A DNA stretch of 64,000 nucleotides. Source: Nocardia sp. NRRL S-836 (GTDB lineage Bacteria > Actinomycetota > Actinomycetes > Mycobacteriales > Pseudonocardiaceae). Of the stretch, positions 1 through 7,811 are shown in pieces; the stretch's first letter is position 1; each line of letters opens with the position of its first letter. A program made the translations under genes and the position numbers. A model generated the notes under the pieces. That model did no database searches, was not told the origin of the DNA, and saw only the letters and a list, made by a program, of their open reading frames with translations. The stretch spans positions 144,925 through 208,924 of the forward strand of contig NZ_LGDY01000058.1 in the NCBI RefSeq assembly GCF_001279525.1, in the 5' to 3' direction.

Positions 1-75
1 AACGGGGCGATGAGTCGGCCTTCAAAAGCCGGGCATAAGGAGCCCGGCCGATCCCTACCAGGATATCGCCCCGCC
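1..75 (+). other. possible structured RNA or mobile-element end
   Basis: A 9-bp inverted repeat (CGGGGCGAT at 3-11 with ATCGCCCCG at 65-73) encloses a second 7-bp hairpin (28-34 with 42-48, 7-nt loop) and a short 4-bp hairpin (51-54 with 61-64), so the stretch can fold as a three-way junction of about 70 nt. I do not recognise the fold. It has a tRNA-like outline but lacks the T-loop consensus and a CCA end. An ORF of 72 codons overlaps it but has no convincing ribosome binding site or family resemblance. It may be the 3' end of an insertion sequence lying to the left of the window. Confidence 0.25.
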
Positions 76-145
76 CTCAAAGTCAAGCCCCAATCGCAAA
101 ACGAAGGGCGTGATACCGCTACCCGTCAAGGGAAGGTAGAAACGC

Positions 146-210
146 CTCGCTTCGCTCGACGGGCGTGCAACTGCCTGAAGTCAGGGGAATTTCGTCTCGC
201 TTCGCTCGAC
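146..210. repeat. 15-bp direct repeat, two copies 50 bp apart
   Basis: CTCGCTTCGCTCGAC occurs at 146-160 and exactly again at 196-210. The segment after the second copy (AGGATGT) and the preceding GGGGAAT resemble the layout at right ends of IS200/IS605-type elements, where a terminal hairpin is followed by a short conserved tail. No transposase gene is visible in the window, so this is only a hint. Nothing else recognisable lies between 211 and 359. Confidence 0.45.
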
Positions 211-359
211 AGGATGTGGAAAGCCTGAGGCGGCCGAGTCGCGCCCCGAGCGGGGTGTGCAGGGTCTGCGATGCCTGGCTTCACCCGCCACGGCGACCAC
301 CGGCCGGGGCCCTGGCGGGCGCGCGGGGCCACAGGCGCGTGGAGCGGTGCCGCAACGCC

Positions 360-415
360 GAAGACCTCCGTGTGCGGCGAGGAGAAAACGCCTTCACCGC
401 AACACGGAGGTCTTC
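360..415. terminator. long hairpin beyond the LPMO gene
   Basis: A perfect 14-bp inverted repeat, GAAGACCTCCGTGT at 360-373 with ACACGGAGGTCTTC at 402-415, flanks a 28-nt loop that can pair further (GCGG with CCGC). It lies about 57 bp beyond the stop of the leftward LPMO gene, so it probably ends that transcript. There is no long T-run. Confidence 0.55.
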
Positions 416-472
416 CTCGTGATCAAGAAGACGCGCCGGACACGCCGTCCACAGCGTCCGTGATCACTGCGA

Positions 473-1132
473 CTAGCCGAAGTTCACGTCACTGCACCAC
501 ATGTAGGTCTGGTCGAGGTGGGACGCCTGCCAGATCGTGAACACGATGTGGTGACCCCGGTAGCCGGACGTCTGGACGTTGAAGCTGATGTCCCTGGCCG
601 GGGCGTACCGTCCGGTCTGCGTGATGAAGTCGAGGTTGCCCCAGCCGAGTCGCTGCGTGGTCGGGTCGAACCCGTTCTTGCTGACGTAGACGCGGAAGTA
701 GTCGGCACCGTGACTCGCCTGGTCGAGCAGCTTCATCGTGAAGTTGCTGCCCACGCTGGTGGTCCGCCAAGGGCCGGGCGTGTTCAGCGAGTTGTTGCGG
801 GACAAGGCGTTGCTGCAGAGCTGGCCGTCCGGGGTGGAACCCTGGAAGTTGCCGCCGAGTCCGTCCCGCAGCGCGCTCATCCAGTTCCACATGGTGTCGG
901 CGTTGGCCTGGAAGGCCTGCCAGCACATGGGGTCCTGCTGCTGCATCGCGGGGTTCGTGTGCTGGCTGCCCCACGTCTGCCAGCACTGGTAGGCGCGGGT
1001 GGCCGGGCTGACGATGGTGCCGTGTGCCGAGGCCGGCGGGGCCCACAGGAACATGCTGACCAGCACGCCGATGAGCACGGTGATGACGCCCCGTCGTCTC
1101 GCGACGAACCCGGAGGTGCTGCGCGTACGCAT
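473..1132 (-). CDS. secreted AA10 lytic polysaccharide monooxygenase (chitin/cellulose-active)
   Basis: Copper enzyme that cleaves crystalline cellulose or chitin by oxidation outside the cell. The 219-residue product begins with an arginine-rich signal peptide ending ...PPASA, so the mature chain starts with His37 (HGTIVSP), the N-terminal half of the copper histidine brace. His141 in the SHGADYFR segment is the likely second brace ligand, and the C-terminal CSDVNF supplies the axial aromatic residue. There is no extra carbohydrate-binding module. The start is the ATG at 1132, seven bases after GGAGG; upstream in-frame codons lack a binding site. A CebR-type operator overlaps the promoter, so cellulose is the more likely substrate, although sequence alone does not decide between cellulose and chitin. 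Confidence 0.93.
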   Translation of the reverse strand: MRTRSTSGFVARRRGVITVLIGVLVSMFLWAPPASAHGTIVSPATRAYQCWQTWGSQHTNPAMQQQDPMCWQAFQANADTMWNWMSALRDGLGGNFQGSTPDGQLCSNALSRNNSLNTPGPWRTTSVGSNFTMKLLDQASHGADYFRVYVSKNGFDPTTQRLGWGNLDFITQTGRYAPARDISFNVQTSGYRGHHIVFTIWQASHLDQTYMWCSDVNFG

Positions 1133-1178
1133 GAATGAGCCTCCATTCTCCGATGATCGACTGACAGCAGCGGCGGAA

Positions 1179-1229
1179 TGGGAGCGCTCCCAGAACATAA
1201 ACTCTACCGGTAACACAGCGAAATCTCAA
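1179..1229 (-). promoter_or_regulatory. LPMO promoter with CebR-type operator
   Basis: Reading leftward, TTGAGA (1224-1229) and TAGAGT (1201-1206) are separated by 17 bp and form a good housekeeping promoter. Just downstream, 1179-1192 is the perfect 14-bp palindrome TGGGAGCGCTCCCA, identical to the operator bound by the LacI-family repressor CebR of streptomycetes, which releases DNA in the presence of cellobiose or cellotriose. The position next to the -10 fits repression. No cebR gene is present in this window. Confidence 0.8.
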
Positions 1230-1306
1230 GGAAACACTGCGTGATCATCGTGAGGTGCGGCCTTGTCGCAGGTAGTCGCGGTGGGAAAGTCACCACCGCC
1301 ACGAGG

Positions 1307-1966
1307 TCACGTCACCAGGCCGTGCCGGAACGCGTAGACGACGGCCTGCACGCGGTCGCGCAGGTCCAGTTTCGTCAGGATGCGTGACACGTACGTCTTG
1401 ACGGTCTCGTGGCTGATCACCAGCGACGCGGCGATCTCGCTGTTGGACAGGCCCTCCGCGATGAGCCGCAGCACCTCCAGCTCCCGCGCGGTCAGCGGCA
1501 CGTCGGCCGGTCCCCCGCCGGTGGGGCGGATGCGCTCGGCGTAGCGGCCGACGAGCTGGCGGGTGACCTCCGGTGCGAGCAGTGCGGCGCCGGCCGCGAC
1601 CGTGCGGATGCCGTGCAGCAGCAACGAGGGTGGCGCGTCCTTGAGCAGGAAGCCGCTGGCGCCGGCCCGCAGCGCCTCGTAGACGTACTCGTCGAGGTTG
1701 AACGTCGTCACCACCAGCACCTTGGCCGGGTGGGCCACCCCGGCGCCCGCGAGCAGGCGGGTTGCCTCGATGCCGTCCAGCACCGGCATCCTGACGTCCA
1801 TCACCACCACGTCCGGGTTCAGCCGTCCGGTCAGCTCGACCGCGGCCCGGCCGTCGCCGCACTCGCCGACCACCTCCAGGTCGGGTTGCGCGTCGATGAT
1901 CGTCGCGAACCCGGTGCGGATCAGCGCCTGGTCGTCGCAGACCAGCACGCGCACCGGGGCCGTCAC
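1307..1966 (-). CDS. NarL/LuxR-family response regulator
   Basis: Cytoplasmic DNA-binding partner of the adjacent histidine kinase. The 219-residue protein has an N-terminal receiver domain with the acidic pair Asp11-Asp12, phosphoacceptor Asp57 (VVMDVRMP) and the conserved Thr/Lys positions (VVTTF, LLKDA). A GGGP linker and a LuxR helix-turn-helix (LTARELEVLRLIAEG...ETVKTYV) follow. It begins at a GTG (1966) that overlaps the kinase stop by 4 bases, so the two are translationally coupled. It is the last gene of the operon CPBP protease-kinase-regulator. The target genes are not evident; the neighbouring CPBP gene is an obvious candidate. Confidence 0.95.
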   Translation of the reverse strand: MTAPVRVLVCDDQALIRTGFATIIDAQPDLEVVGECGDGRAAVELTGRLNPDVVVMDVRMPVLDGIEATRLLAGAGVAHPAKVLVVTTFNLDEYVYEALRAGASGFLLKDAPPSLLLHGIRTVAAGAALLAPEVTRQLVGRYAERIRPTGGGPADVPLTARELEVLRLIAEGLSNSEIAASLVISHETVKTYVSRILTKLDLRDRVQAVVYAFRHGLVT

Positions 1967-3108
1967 GGCCTGATCACCGCCGGAATGCGGGCCCGCACGA
2001 GGAAACCGCCGTCGCGCCGGCCCGCGCTGAACTCCCCGCCGAGCACACCGACCCGTTCGCGCAGCCCGGCGAGGCCGCGTCCGCTGCCGCCGGGTGAGGC
2101 CGCGGCCGACCCGCCGCCGTCGGTTCCGACCTCCACCACGACCTCGCTCTCGTCGTGCCGCACGCGCACCGTGGTCCTGCTGCCGTGCGCGTACTTCAGG
2201 GCGTTCGTCAACGCCTCCTGCACCACCCGGTACGCCACCACCCCGGCGCTTCCGGTCACCGGCGCGCCCTCCTCGACGAACTCCACCGGCTGCCCGGCCT
2301 GCCGGGTCCGCTCGACGAGCGAGCCGAGGTCGCCGACGGACGGTGCGCGCGGATCACCGTCGTGGTCCGGGTTCAGCAGGTCCAGCAGCTGGCGAAGGTC
2401 CGCGATCGACCGGCGGCCGGTGTCGGTGATCGCGGTGAGCGTCTGGTCCAGCCGGTCGGGCGCCGCGGTCAGGTACCGGGCCGCCTCCGCCTGCACCACC
2501 ATCGCCGTCACGTGGTGGGTCACGACGTCGTGCAGCTCGCGGGCGATGCGGGTGCGTTCCGCGGCACGGGTTTCCTCGGCCACGTGGCGGCGCCGCTCCT
2601 CCTCCGCGTCCCTGGCCAGCCGCAGCCACGCGCCGATCGCCCACGCCGCGGCCAGCGCCAGGTAGAACGTGACGAACCCGGTCACACCCTCCTGCGAGCC
2701 GTCCCGGTGGATCCCGATCGCCAGCGGTACGTACGCCGCGGACGCCACGACCGCCGCGGTGCGCCGGAACCGGTCGAGGTGCAGGCCGGTGCTGATCAAC
2801 GCGATGGGCAGCGCGGTGCCGGAGACGGTGTGGTAGCCGAGCAGCTGGTCGGCCGCGAAACCGAGGCACACCAACGCGAAGCAGACGAGCGGCCACCGCC
2901 TGCGCACGACCAGCGGCAGGCACTCCACCGCGACCACGAGGAAGGCCAGCGCGTCCATCGGGCGGGTCGGCAGGTCGCCGAGCTGCGTTCCCCGGTTGTG
3001 CAGCGCGGGCACCAGCGAGGACAGCGCCAGCACCAGCGCCAGCGGGACGTCCCGGACCGTGACGTCCCAGCGGCGCCACAGGTCCGAGACCCGGCGGAGG
3101 CTGATCAC
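1963..3108 (-). CDS. NarL-type sensor histidine kinase (HisKA_3)
   Basis: Membrane sensor that phosphorylates the downstream regulator. It has 381 residues: about four or five hydrophobic segments in the first 165, a charged coiled linker (EEERRRHVAEETRAAERTR), a HisKA_3 dimerisation domain with the phosphoacceptor in ARELHDVV, and a short HATPase_c domain with the N box (EALTNALKYA) and a glycine box (GSGRGLAGLRER). No large extracellular domain is present, so the signal is probably sensed in or near the membrane, as in envelope-stress kinases. The GTG start at 3108 overlaps the CPBP stop (GTGA). A longer open frame reaching 4194 exists but is only readthrough of the opposite phase of the upstream gene. 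Confidence 0.93.
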   Translation of the reverse strand: MISLRRVSDLWRRWDVTVRDVPLALVLALSSLVPALHNRGTQLGDLPTRPMDALAFLVVAVECLPLVVRRRWPLVCFALVCLGFAADQLLGYHTVSGTALPIALISTGLHLDRFRRTAAVVASAAYVPLAIGIHRDGSQEGVTGFVTFYLALAAAWAIGAWLRLARDAEEERRRHVAEETRAAERTRIARELHDVVTHHVTAMVVQAEAARYLTAAPDRLDQTLTAITDTGRRSIADLRQLLDLLNPDHDGDPRAPSVGDLGSLVERTRQAGQPVEFVEEGAPVTGSAGVVAYRVVQEALTNALKYAHGSRTTVRVRHDESEVVVEVGTDGGGSAAASPGGSGRGLAGLRERVGVLGGEFSAGRRDGGFLVRARIPAVIRP

Positions 3109-3932
3109 GCGGCGATCGTAGTGGTGACGGCCCTGCGGCGACGACGCGGCACGATGTTCCCCCGCCGGTGGGCGAGCCACAGGAACACGACCGTCACGAC
3201 CACACCGGCCAGCACCGAGTAAGCGCTTGCCTCCGGCCCGAACTCGCCACCGCTGAGCAGGGACGGCCCCGAGGTGACGCTGTCCAGCAGGCCCTTCGGC
3301 GCGTCCGTGCCGGAGACGCTGGTGCTGAAGATGCCGCCCTGGGCGTAGTTCCAGCCGAAGTGGACACCGATCGGCACCCACAGGTTGCGGGTGGCGGCGT
3401 AGACGGCGCCGAGCATGAAGCCCGCCTCGATCGCGATGGCGGTGGCGCCCCACAGCGTGGCGTGCGGGTTGAACAGGTGCGAGGCACCGAACACGACACC
3501 GGTCAGCAGAAGGGAAAGCCACGTGCCGATGCGTTGTTCGGCAACGCGGAACAGCACACCGCGGAAGAGCAGCTCCTCCGCGACGACGGCCGCCGCCGTG
3601 AACCCGAGCAGCGCCACCGCTCCCGGCACCGATCCCCAGCCGCGCACCTCGTACCCGCCGAGGAAGGCGATGTTGAGGATGACGGCGGCGAACATCGCGG
3701 TGCCGATCAGCACTCCCCTGCCGAACGCCGGTGCCGCTCCCCCGCGGGCGATCTCGACCGGCTCCCGGTGTTCGGTCCGCCGCACCACCCAGCCGTAGAC
3801 GAACAGCAGCAGCGCCGCCGACGCGAAGCCGAGCACCAGCGTGAGCGGCACGTTCCACCCCGCCGCGCCGACGATCGCACTCCCGGCGAACGCCGCCAGC
3901 GCCACCGCCCCGAGCTGCCACAACAGTCGCAT
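3105..3932 (-). CDS. CPBP-family intramembrane metalloprotease
   Basis: Integral membrane protein of the CAAX protease/bacteriocin-processing (Abi) family, 275 residues with about eight hydrophobic segments. The family motifs are all present: EELLFRG (EExxxR), FGASHLF (FxxxH) and HFGWNYA (HxxxN), so it is probably catalytically competent. The ATG at 3932 follows GAAGGACTGGTC; a longer in-frame start at 3983 has no binding site. It is the first gene of a three-gene operon with a kinase and a response regulator, both joined by GTGA overlaps, which suggests that it works in or is controlled by that signalling pathway. Substrate unknown. Confidence 0.9.
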   Translation of the reverse strand: MRLLWQLGAVALAAFAGSAIVGAAGWNVPLTLVLGFASAALLLFVYGWVVRRTEHREPVEIARGGAAPAFGRGVLIGTAMFAAVILNIAFLGGYEVRGWGSVPGAVALLGFTAAAVVAEELLFRGVLFRVAEQRIGTWLSLLLTGVVFGASHLFNPHATLWGATAIAIEAGFMLGAVYAATRNLWVPIGVHFGWNYAQGGIFSTSVSGTDAPKGLLDSVTSGPSLLSGGEFGPEASAYSVLAGVVVTVVFLWLAHRRGNIVPRRRRRAVTTTIAA

Positions 3933-4075
3933 GACCAGTCCTTCGCGAGCCGTTCGCGGCCATCGCGCCGCGGTCACCGGCAACGCTAGGGAAATCGCTG
4001 CCGCGAATCGTCACCGCGCAGTGGACATCCGCGGGTAGCTCGCTCGGGGGACAAGGGGCCCCGGCACGGCCGGTG

Positions 4076-4600
4076 TCAGTCGTGGCCGCCGGACGCGCGG
4101 TCCAGTCCGGTGAGCCGCACGACCGCGGCGAAACCGTCGTCGGTACCGGGCCAGTGCGCGCGGACCGCGTCGAGTCCCGCGCGGCGCACGACACCGCGCA
4201 GCACGGCCGTGACGATGATCGCGTCGTCGGCGTACCCGAGCACGGGGATGAAGTCGGGGACGAGGTCGATCGGCATGGCGAGGTAGACCATGAGCAGGCC
4301 GAGCCGGACCCGCACGCCCCGCGGCAACGTCCGGTCGGCGGCGAGGCGGCGCACCAGCCGCAGCACGTCGGGCAGCAGGCGCAGGGCCTCGCGCAGCAGC
4401 CCGCCCCGCGGCCGGACGACGAGCAGCGCGACGATCAACGCCGCCCACGTCAGCACCAGGGCGGCGGCGACGCCGATGAGCAGGTCCCACCAGAACGAGC
4501 CGGTCACGCGCTCACGGTACGTCCACAGCGCACGACCGGTCTGTCCGCACCACCCGCGAGACGAACCGCGGCGGCGGCTATCCGGGTGGTTCACCGGCAC
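4076..4600 (-). CDS. YkvA-like DUF1232 membrane protein
   Basis: A 174-residue protein with one strong membrane helix (WWDLLIGVAAALVLTWAAL) and a C-terminal DUF1232 domain recognisable by LPRGVRVRLGL, MPIDLVPDFIPVLGYADD. The function of the domain is unknown. The GTG at 4600 gives the longest frame; a second GTG at 4507, just before the membrane helix, is also possible because the first 31 residues are Arg-rich and not conserved in feel. Divergent from the M15 peptidase gene. A small dyad (GAACT-aag-AGTTC, 4602-4614) lies between them. Confidence 0.8.
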   Translation of the reverse strand: MPVNHPDSRRRGSSRGWCGQTGRALWTYRERVTGSFWWDLLIGVAAALVLTWAALIVALLVVRPRGGLLREALRLLPDVLRLVRRLAADRTLPRGVRVRLGLLMVYLAMPIDLVPDFIPVLGYADDAIIVTAVLRGVVRRAGLDAVRAHWPGTDDGFAAVVRLTGLDRASGGHD

Positions 4601-4688
4601 CGAACTAAGAGTTCAGTTTGTGGGTCATTGACAAGCCCCGAGCGCACTCGACACGCTGCAACTCCCTGTGACCGAAAGGTGCCACCGC

Positions 4689-5429
4689 ATGAAACTCCGC
4701 ATCCTCTTACCGGTGCTCGCACTGCTCCTCGGCGTCGGTGTCGCGCCCGCCGCCGCGGCGGCGGAACCGGTGACGGCGGCCGACGCCTGCTACACCTGGG
4801 GACGCACCCTGTCGGAGGGAGCGTCGGGCGACGACGTCCGCCAGCTGCAGATCCGGGTGGCCGGCTACCCCGGCTACGGCGGCGTGCTCGGCCTCGACGG
4901 GCAGTACGGCCCCGCCACCAAGGCCGCCGTGACCCGGTTCCAGCAGGCCTACGGACTCGGTGCCGACGGCATCGCCGGGGCAGCGACGTTCGCGAAGATC
5001 TACGCGTTGCAGGACAACGACTGCACGCCGGTCAACTTCACCTACGACGAGCTGAACAACTGCAACTCCGACTGGTCGGGCGGCAACGTCTCCGCAGCGA
5101 CCGCACGCGCCAACGCCCTGGTGTCCATGTGGAAGCTGCAGGCGATGCGGCACGCCATGGGCGACCGGCCGATCGCCGTCAACGGCGGCTTCCGCAGCGT
5201 CTCCTGCAACAACGCCGTCGGCGGCGCCACCAACAGCCGCCACCTCTACGGTGACGCCGTCGACCTGGGCGCCGGCGCGCAGGGCTTCTGCGCGCTCGCG
5301 AAGCAGGCCCGCAACCATGGCTTCGCCGAGATCCTCGGCCCCGGCTACACCGGTCACAACGACCACGTGCACGTCGCCCACCGCTCCAGCCGCTTCTGGT
5401 CCGCACCGAGCTGCGGCGTCTCCGGCTGA
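4689..5429 (+). CDS. secreted zinc D-Ala-D-Ala carboxypeptidase (M15) with peptidoglycan-binding domain
   Basis: Exported cell-wall hydrolase or carboxypeptidase. The 246-residue product has a signal peptide ending in an Ala run, a PG_binding_1 domain (GQYGPATKAAV, GLGADGIAGAAT), a linker, and an M15 catalytic domain with the zinc motif SRHLYGDAVD (HxxxxxxD) and NDHVHV carrying the third ligand. The organisation resembles the Streptomyces albus G enzyme, with the binding domain first. The ATG at 4689 follows GAAAGGTG; an in-frame start 21 bases upstream has no site. A TTGACA at 4628-4633 may be its -35 box. A strong terminator follows. Confidence 0.92.
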   Translation: MKLRILLPVLALLLGVGVAPAAAAAEPVTAADACYTWGRTLSEGASGDDVRQLQIRVAGYPGYGGVLGLDGQYGPATKAAVTRFQQAYGLGADGIAGAATFAKIYALQDNDCTPVNFTYDELNNCNSDWSGGNVSAATARANALVSMWKLQAMRHAMGDRPIAVNGGFRSVSCNNAVGGATNSRHLYGDAVDLGAGAQGFCALAKQARNHGFAEILGPGYTGHNDHVHVAHRSSRFWSAPSCGVSG

Positions 5430-5445
5430 ACCTGAGCCGCTGCCC

Positions 5446-5491
5446 CGGAACGGGCTCGTCTCCGGCACGCGCCGGGGACGGGCCCGTTCCG
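5446..5491 (+). terminator. terminator after M15 peptidase gene
   Basis: A 20-base arm at 5446-5465 pairs with 5472-5491 with two mismatches and a 6-nt loop, followed by GATTT. It separates the peptidase gene from the MFS operon. Confidence 0.75.
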
Positions 5492-5572
5492 ATTTCCGCC
5501 ACCGCCGATTCCTCCCGGTCCCGGACGAGGTCTACGTCTTCGCACACGGCGCAAAGCCGGAAGGAGACGCAG

Positions 5573-6973
5573 GTGTCCACCAGAACATCCCCCGCGGACG
5601 TGGGCGGGACAACGGCAGGCGCGCGGCGGACGTGGGTGCTCGTGCTCACCTCGGTCGCCTCGCTGATGGTCGTGCTCGACGCGCTGGCCGTGACGACCGC
5701 CCTGACGGCGATCAGGACCGACCTCGGCGCGTCGATCACCGAGCTCGAATGGACCGTCAACGCCTACGGGCTGAGCTTCGCGGTCCTGCTCATGACGGCC
5801 GCGGCCGCGGGTGACCGCTGGGGCCGCCGCCGGGTGTTCGTGGCGGGCGTGGCGGTGTTCGCGCTGGCGTCACTGGTGTGCGCGGTGGCGCCGGACGTGC
5901 AGACGCTGATCGCCGGACGGGTCGTCCAGGGCGCGGGCGCGGCGTTCGTCATGCCGCTCGCGCTCGCCCTGCTCACCACCGCCTTCCCACCGGAGCTGCG
6001 CTCGCGGGCACTGGGGGTGTTCGCGAGCGTCAGCGGTGTGGCCGTGCCGCTCGGACCGCTGTTCGGCGGCGTGGTCGTGGAAGGGCTGTCCTGGCCGTGG
6101 ATCTTCTGGGTCAACGTGCCGCTCGGCATCGCTCTGGCCGGCTTCGCGCTGACCAGGGTCGACGAGAGCCACGGCCAGGACCGCGCCCTCGACGTGCCGG
6201 GCCTGGTGCTGGTCGGCGCGGGCTCGTTCGGGCTGGTGTGGGCGCTCGTGCAGGGCAACACGGCCGGCTGGGCCAGCCTGGAGGTCGTCGCCTCCGCCGG
6301 ACTCGGGCTGGCGGCGATCGGCGCGTTCATCGCGTGGCAACGGCGTGCCGCCCACCCGATGCTGCCGCTGCACCTGTTCGGCTCCCGCAGGTTCGCGGCG
6401 GGCAACGTGGTGATCTTCTTCCACTGGGCGTCCGCGCTCGGGACGATGTTCTTCCTGGCCCAGTACCTGCAGACCGGGCTCGGGTACGGGCCGCTGGCCA
6501 CCGGTCTCGCGCTGGCGCCGTGGGGACTGACCACCACGGTCATCCCGCGCTGGACGGGACGGCTGGTCGGCCGGTTCGGTGAGCGGCCGTTCATCGTCGC
6601 GGGGCTCGGCGCGCACACCGTCGCCATGGTCTGGCTCGTCCTGGTCACCGGCCACGCAGGCGGCTACTGGGCGATCGCCGCACCGCTCGTGCTCTCCGGC
6701 TCCGGCATCGCGATGTGCCTGCCCGCCGCCCAGAGCGCGGTGCTCACGTCGGTCGCGCCGCGGTTCATCGGCAAGGCCTCCGGCGTGTTCAGCGCCATGC
6801 GGCAGCTCGGCGGCGCGTTCGGCGTCGCGGTTCTGGTCGTCGCGTTCGCCGCGACCGGCAGCTACGCGTCACCGGACGCGTTCGTCAACGGTTTCACGGC
6901 CGCACTCGTCGCGGGCGCCTGCCTGGCGGTCGCCGGGGTGCTGGCCGGATGTGTCATCCCGCGGAAGGGGTAG
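5573..6973 (+). CDS. MFS drug exporter, DHA2/EmrB-QacA family
   Basis: Proton-driven multidrug efflux protein of 466 residues with about 14 hydrophobic helices. Motif A-like GDRWGRRRVF follows helix 2, and the motif C region (SVSGVAVPLGPLFGG) is present, both typical of DHA2 exporters. The GTG start at 5573 follows AGGAG. Only 4 bases separate it from the next gene, so the exporter and the PEP-mutase-family enzyme are probably one transcript. No regulator sits beside it; substrate cannot be deduced. Confidence 0.92.
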   Translation: MSTRTSPADVGGTTAGARRTWVLVLTSVASLMVVLDALAVTTALTAIRTDLGASITELEWTVNAYGLSFAVLLMTAAAAGDRWGRRRVFVAGVAVFALASLVCAVAPDVQTLIAGRVVQGAGAAFVMPLALALLTTAFPPELRSRALGVFASVSGVAVPLGPLFGGVVVEGLSWPWIFWVNVPLGIALAGFALTRVDESHGQDRALDVPGLVLVGAGSFGLVWALVQGNTAGWASLEVVASAGLGLAAIGAFIAWQRRAAHPMLPLHLFGSRRFAAGNVVIFFHWASALGTMFFLAQYLQTGLGYGPLATGLALAPWGLTTTVIPRWTGRLVGRFGERPFIVAGLGAHTVAMVWLVLVTGHAGGYWAIAAPLVLSGSGIAMCLPAAQSAVLTSVAPRFIGKASGVFSAMRQLGGAFGVAVLVVAFAATGSYASPDAFVNGFTAALVAGACLAVAGVLAGCVIPRKG

Positions 6974-6977
6974 TTCG

Positions 6978-7760
6978 ATGTCCGATCTCAAGGCGCAGGC
7001 CGATCTGCTGCGCGAGCTCCACCACGGCACGGTGCTCGTGCTGCCGAACGCGTGGGACGAGGCCAGCGCGGAACTGGTCGCCGAGGCCGGTTTCCCGGTC
7101 GTCGCGACGTCCAGCGCCGCCGTCGCCGACGTGCTCGGCCACCCGGACGGCGAACGGGCGCCGTGGCGGGAGATGTTCGCCGCGGCCGCCCGGATCGCGG
7201 CCGCGGTGCCGGTCCCGGTGACCGTGGACGCGGAGGCGGGCTACGGCCTGGAGCCGCACCAGTTCGTGGCCGAGCTGCTCGGCGCCGGTGCCGTGGGGTG
7301 CAACCTGGAGGACACCGACCACCGGGCCGGCGGTCTCGTGGACACCGCGGCGCAGGCGGACTGGCTCGCGGCCGTGCGCTCGGCCGCGGACGAGGCCGGT
7401 GTGCCGGTCGTCGTGAACGCGCGGATCGACGTCTTCCTGCCGTCGAGCGGGGTCGCGGACCCGGTGGCCGAGGCGGTCCGACGGGGCCGCCGCTACCGCA
7501 CGGCGGGTGCCGACTGCCTCTACCCGATCGGTGCGCCGTCCGGTGAGGCCGTCGGGCGGGTGGTCGCCGAGGTGCCGGGACCGGTCAACGGCAACACCAG
7601 GGACTCGCTGGACCTGGCCGCGCTGGCGGCGCTGGGCGTGGCACGGGTGTCGTTCGGCCCGCGCTTCTACCGGCAGGGTCCCGCCGGGTTCCGCGCGACG
7701 CTGGAGGAGCTGCTGAGGGAGAGCGATTCCTTTTCGCTCCGGACGGAGTCCAAGCCATAG
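6978..7760 (+). CDS. PEP mutase/isocitrate lyase-superfamily enzyme
   Basis: Cytoplasmic (beta/alpha)8-barrel enzyme of 260 residues. The superfamily signature DxDxGYG appears as VDAEAGYG, followed by GCNLEDTD, which together place the Mg-binding acidic residues. The KKCGH loop of true isocitrate and methylisocitrate lyases is absent, so it belongs to the PEP phosphonomutase/oxaloacetate-hydrolase-like group whose reactions cannot be told apart by eye. The ATG at 6978 follows GGAAGGGG inside the end of the exporter gene. Confidence 0.88.
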   Translation: MSDLKAQADLLRELHHGTVLVLPNAWDEASAELVAEAGFPVVATSSAAVADVLGHPDGERAPWREMFAAAARIAAAVPVPVTVDAEAGYGLEPHQFVAELLGAGAVGCNLEDTDHRAGGLVDTAAQADWLAAVRSAADEAGVPVVVNARIDVFLPSSGVADPVAEAVRRGRRYRTAGADCLYPIGAPSGEAVGRVVAEVPGPVNGNTRDSLDLAALAALGVARVSFGPRFYRQGPAGFRATLEELLRESDSFSLRTESKP

Positions 7761-7811
7761 CCTGGCTCGACGAGGCAGGCTTGCCGACGCCCCCGCGAGC
7801 AGGAGTGTGCC

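Noticed and set aside
1..75. tRNA gene (7-bp acceptor-like stem, TTCAAAA and ATAAGGA loops)
   Set aside because: No T-loop consensus, no proper D-arm, and no CCA end; neither a Leu nor a selenocysteine tRNA fold can be completed.
10..228. 72-codon plus-strand gene
   Set aside because: No binding site, no recognisable family, and it runs across inverted and direct repeats that explain the sequence better as non-coding.
1963..4194. Histidine kinase as a 743-residue protein
   Set aside because: The upstream part is out-of-phase translation of the CPBP gene. The GTGA overlap at 3105-3108 and the absence of a binding site further upstream set the true start.
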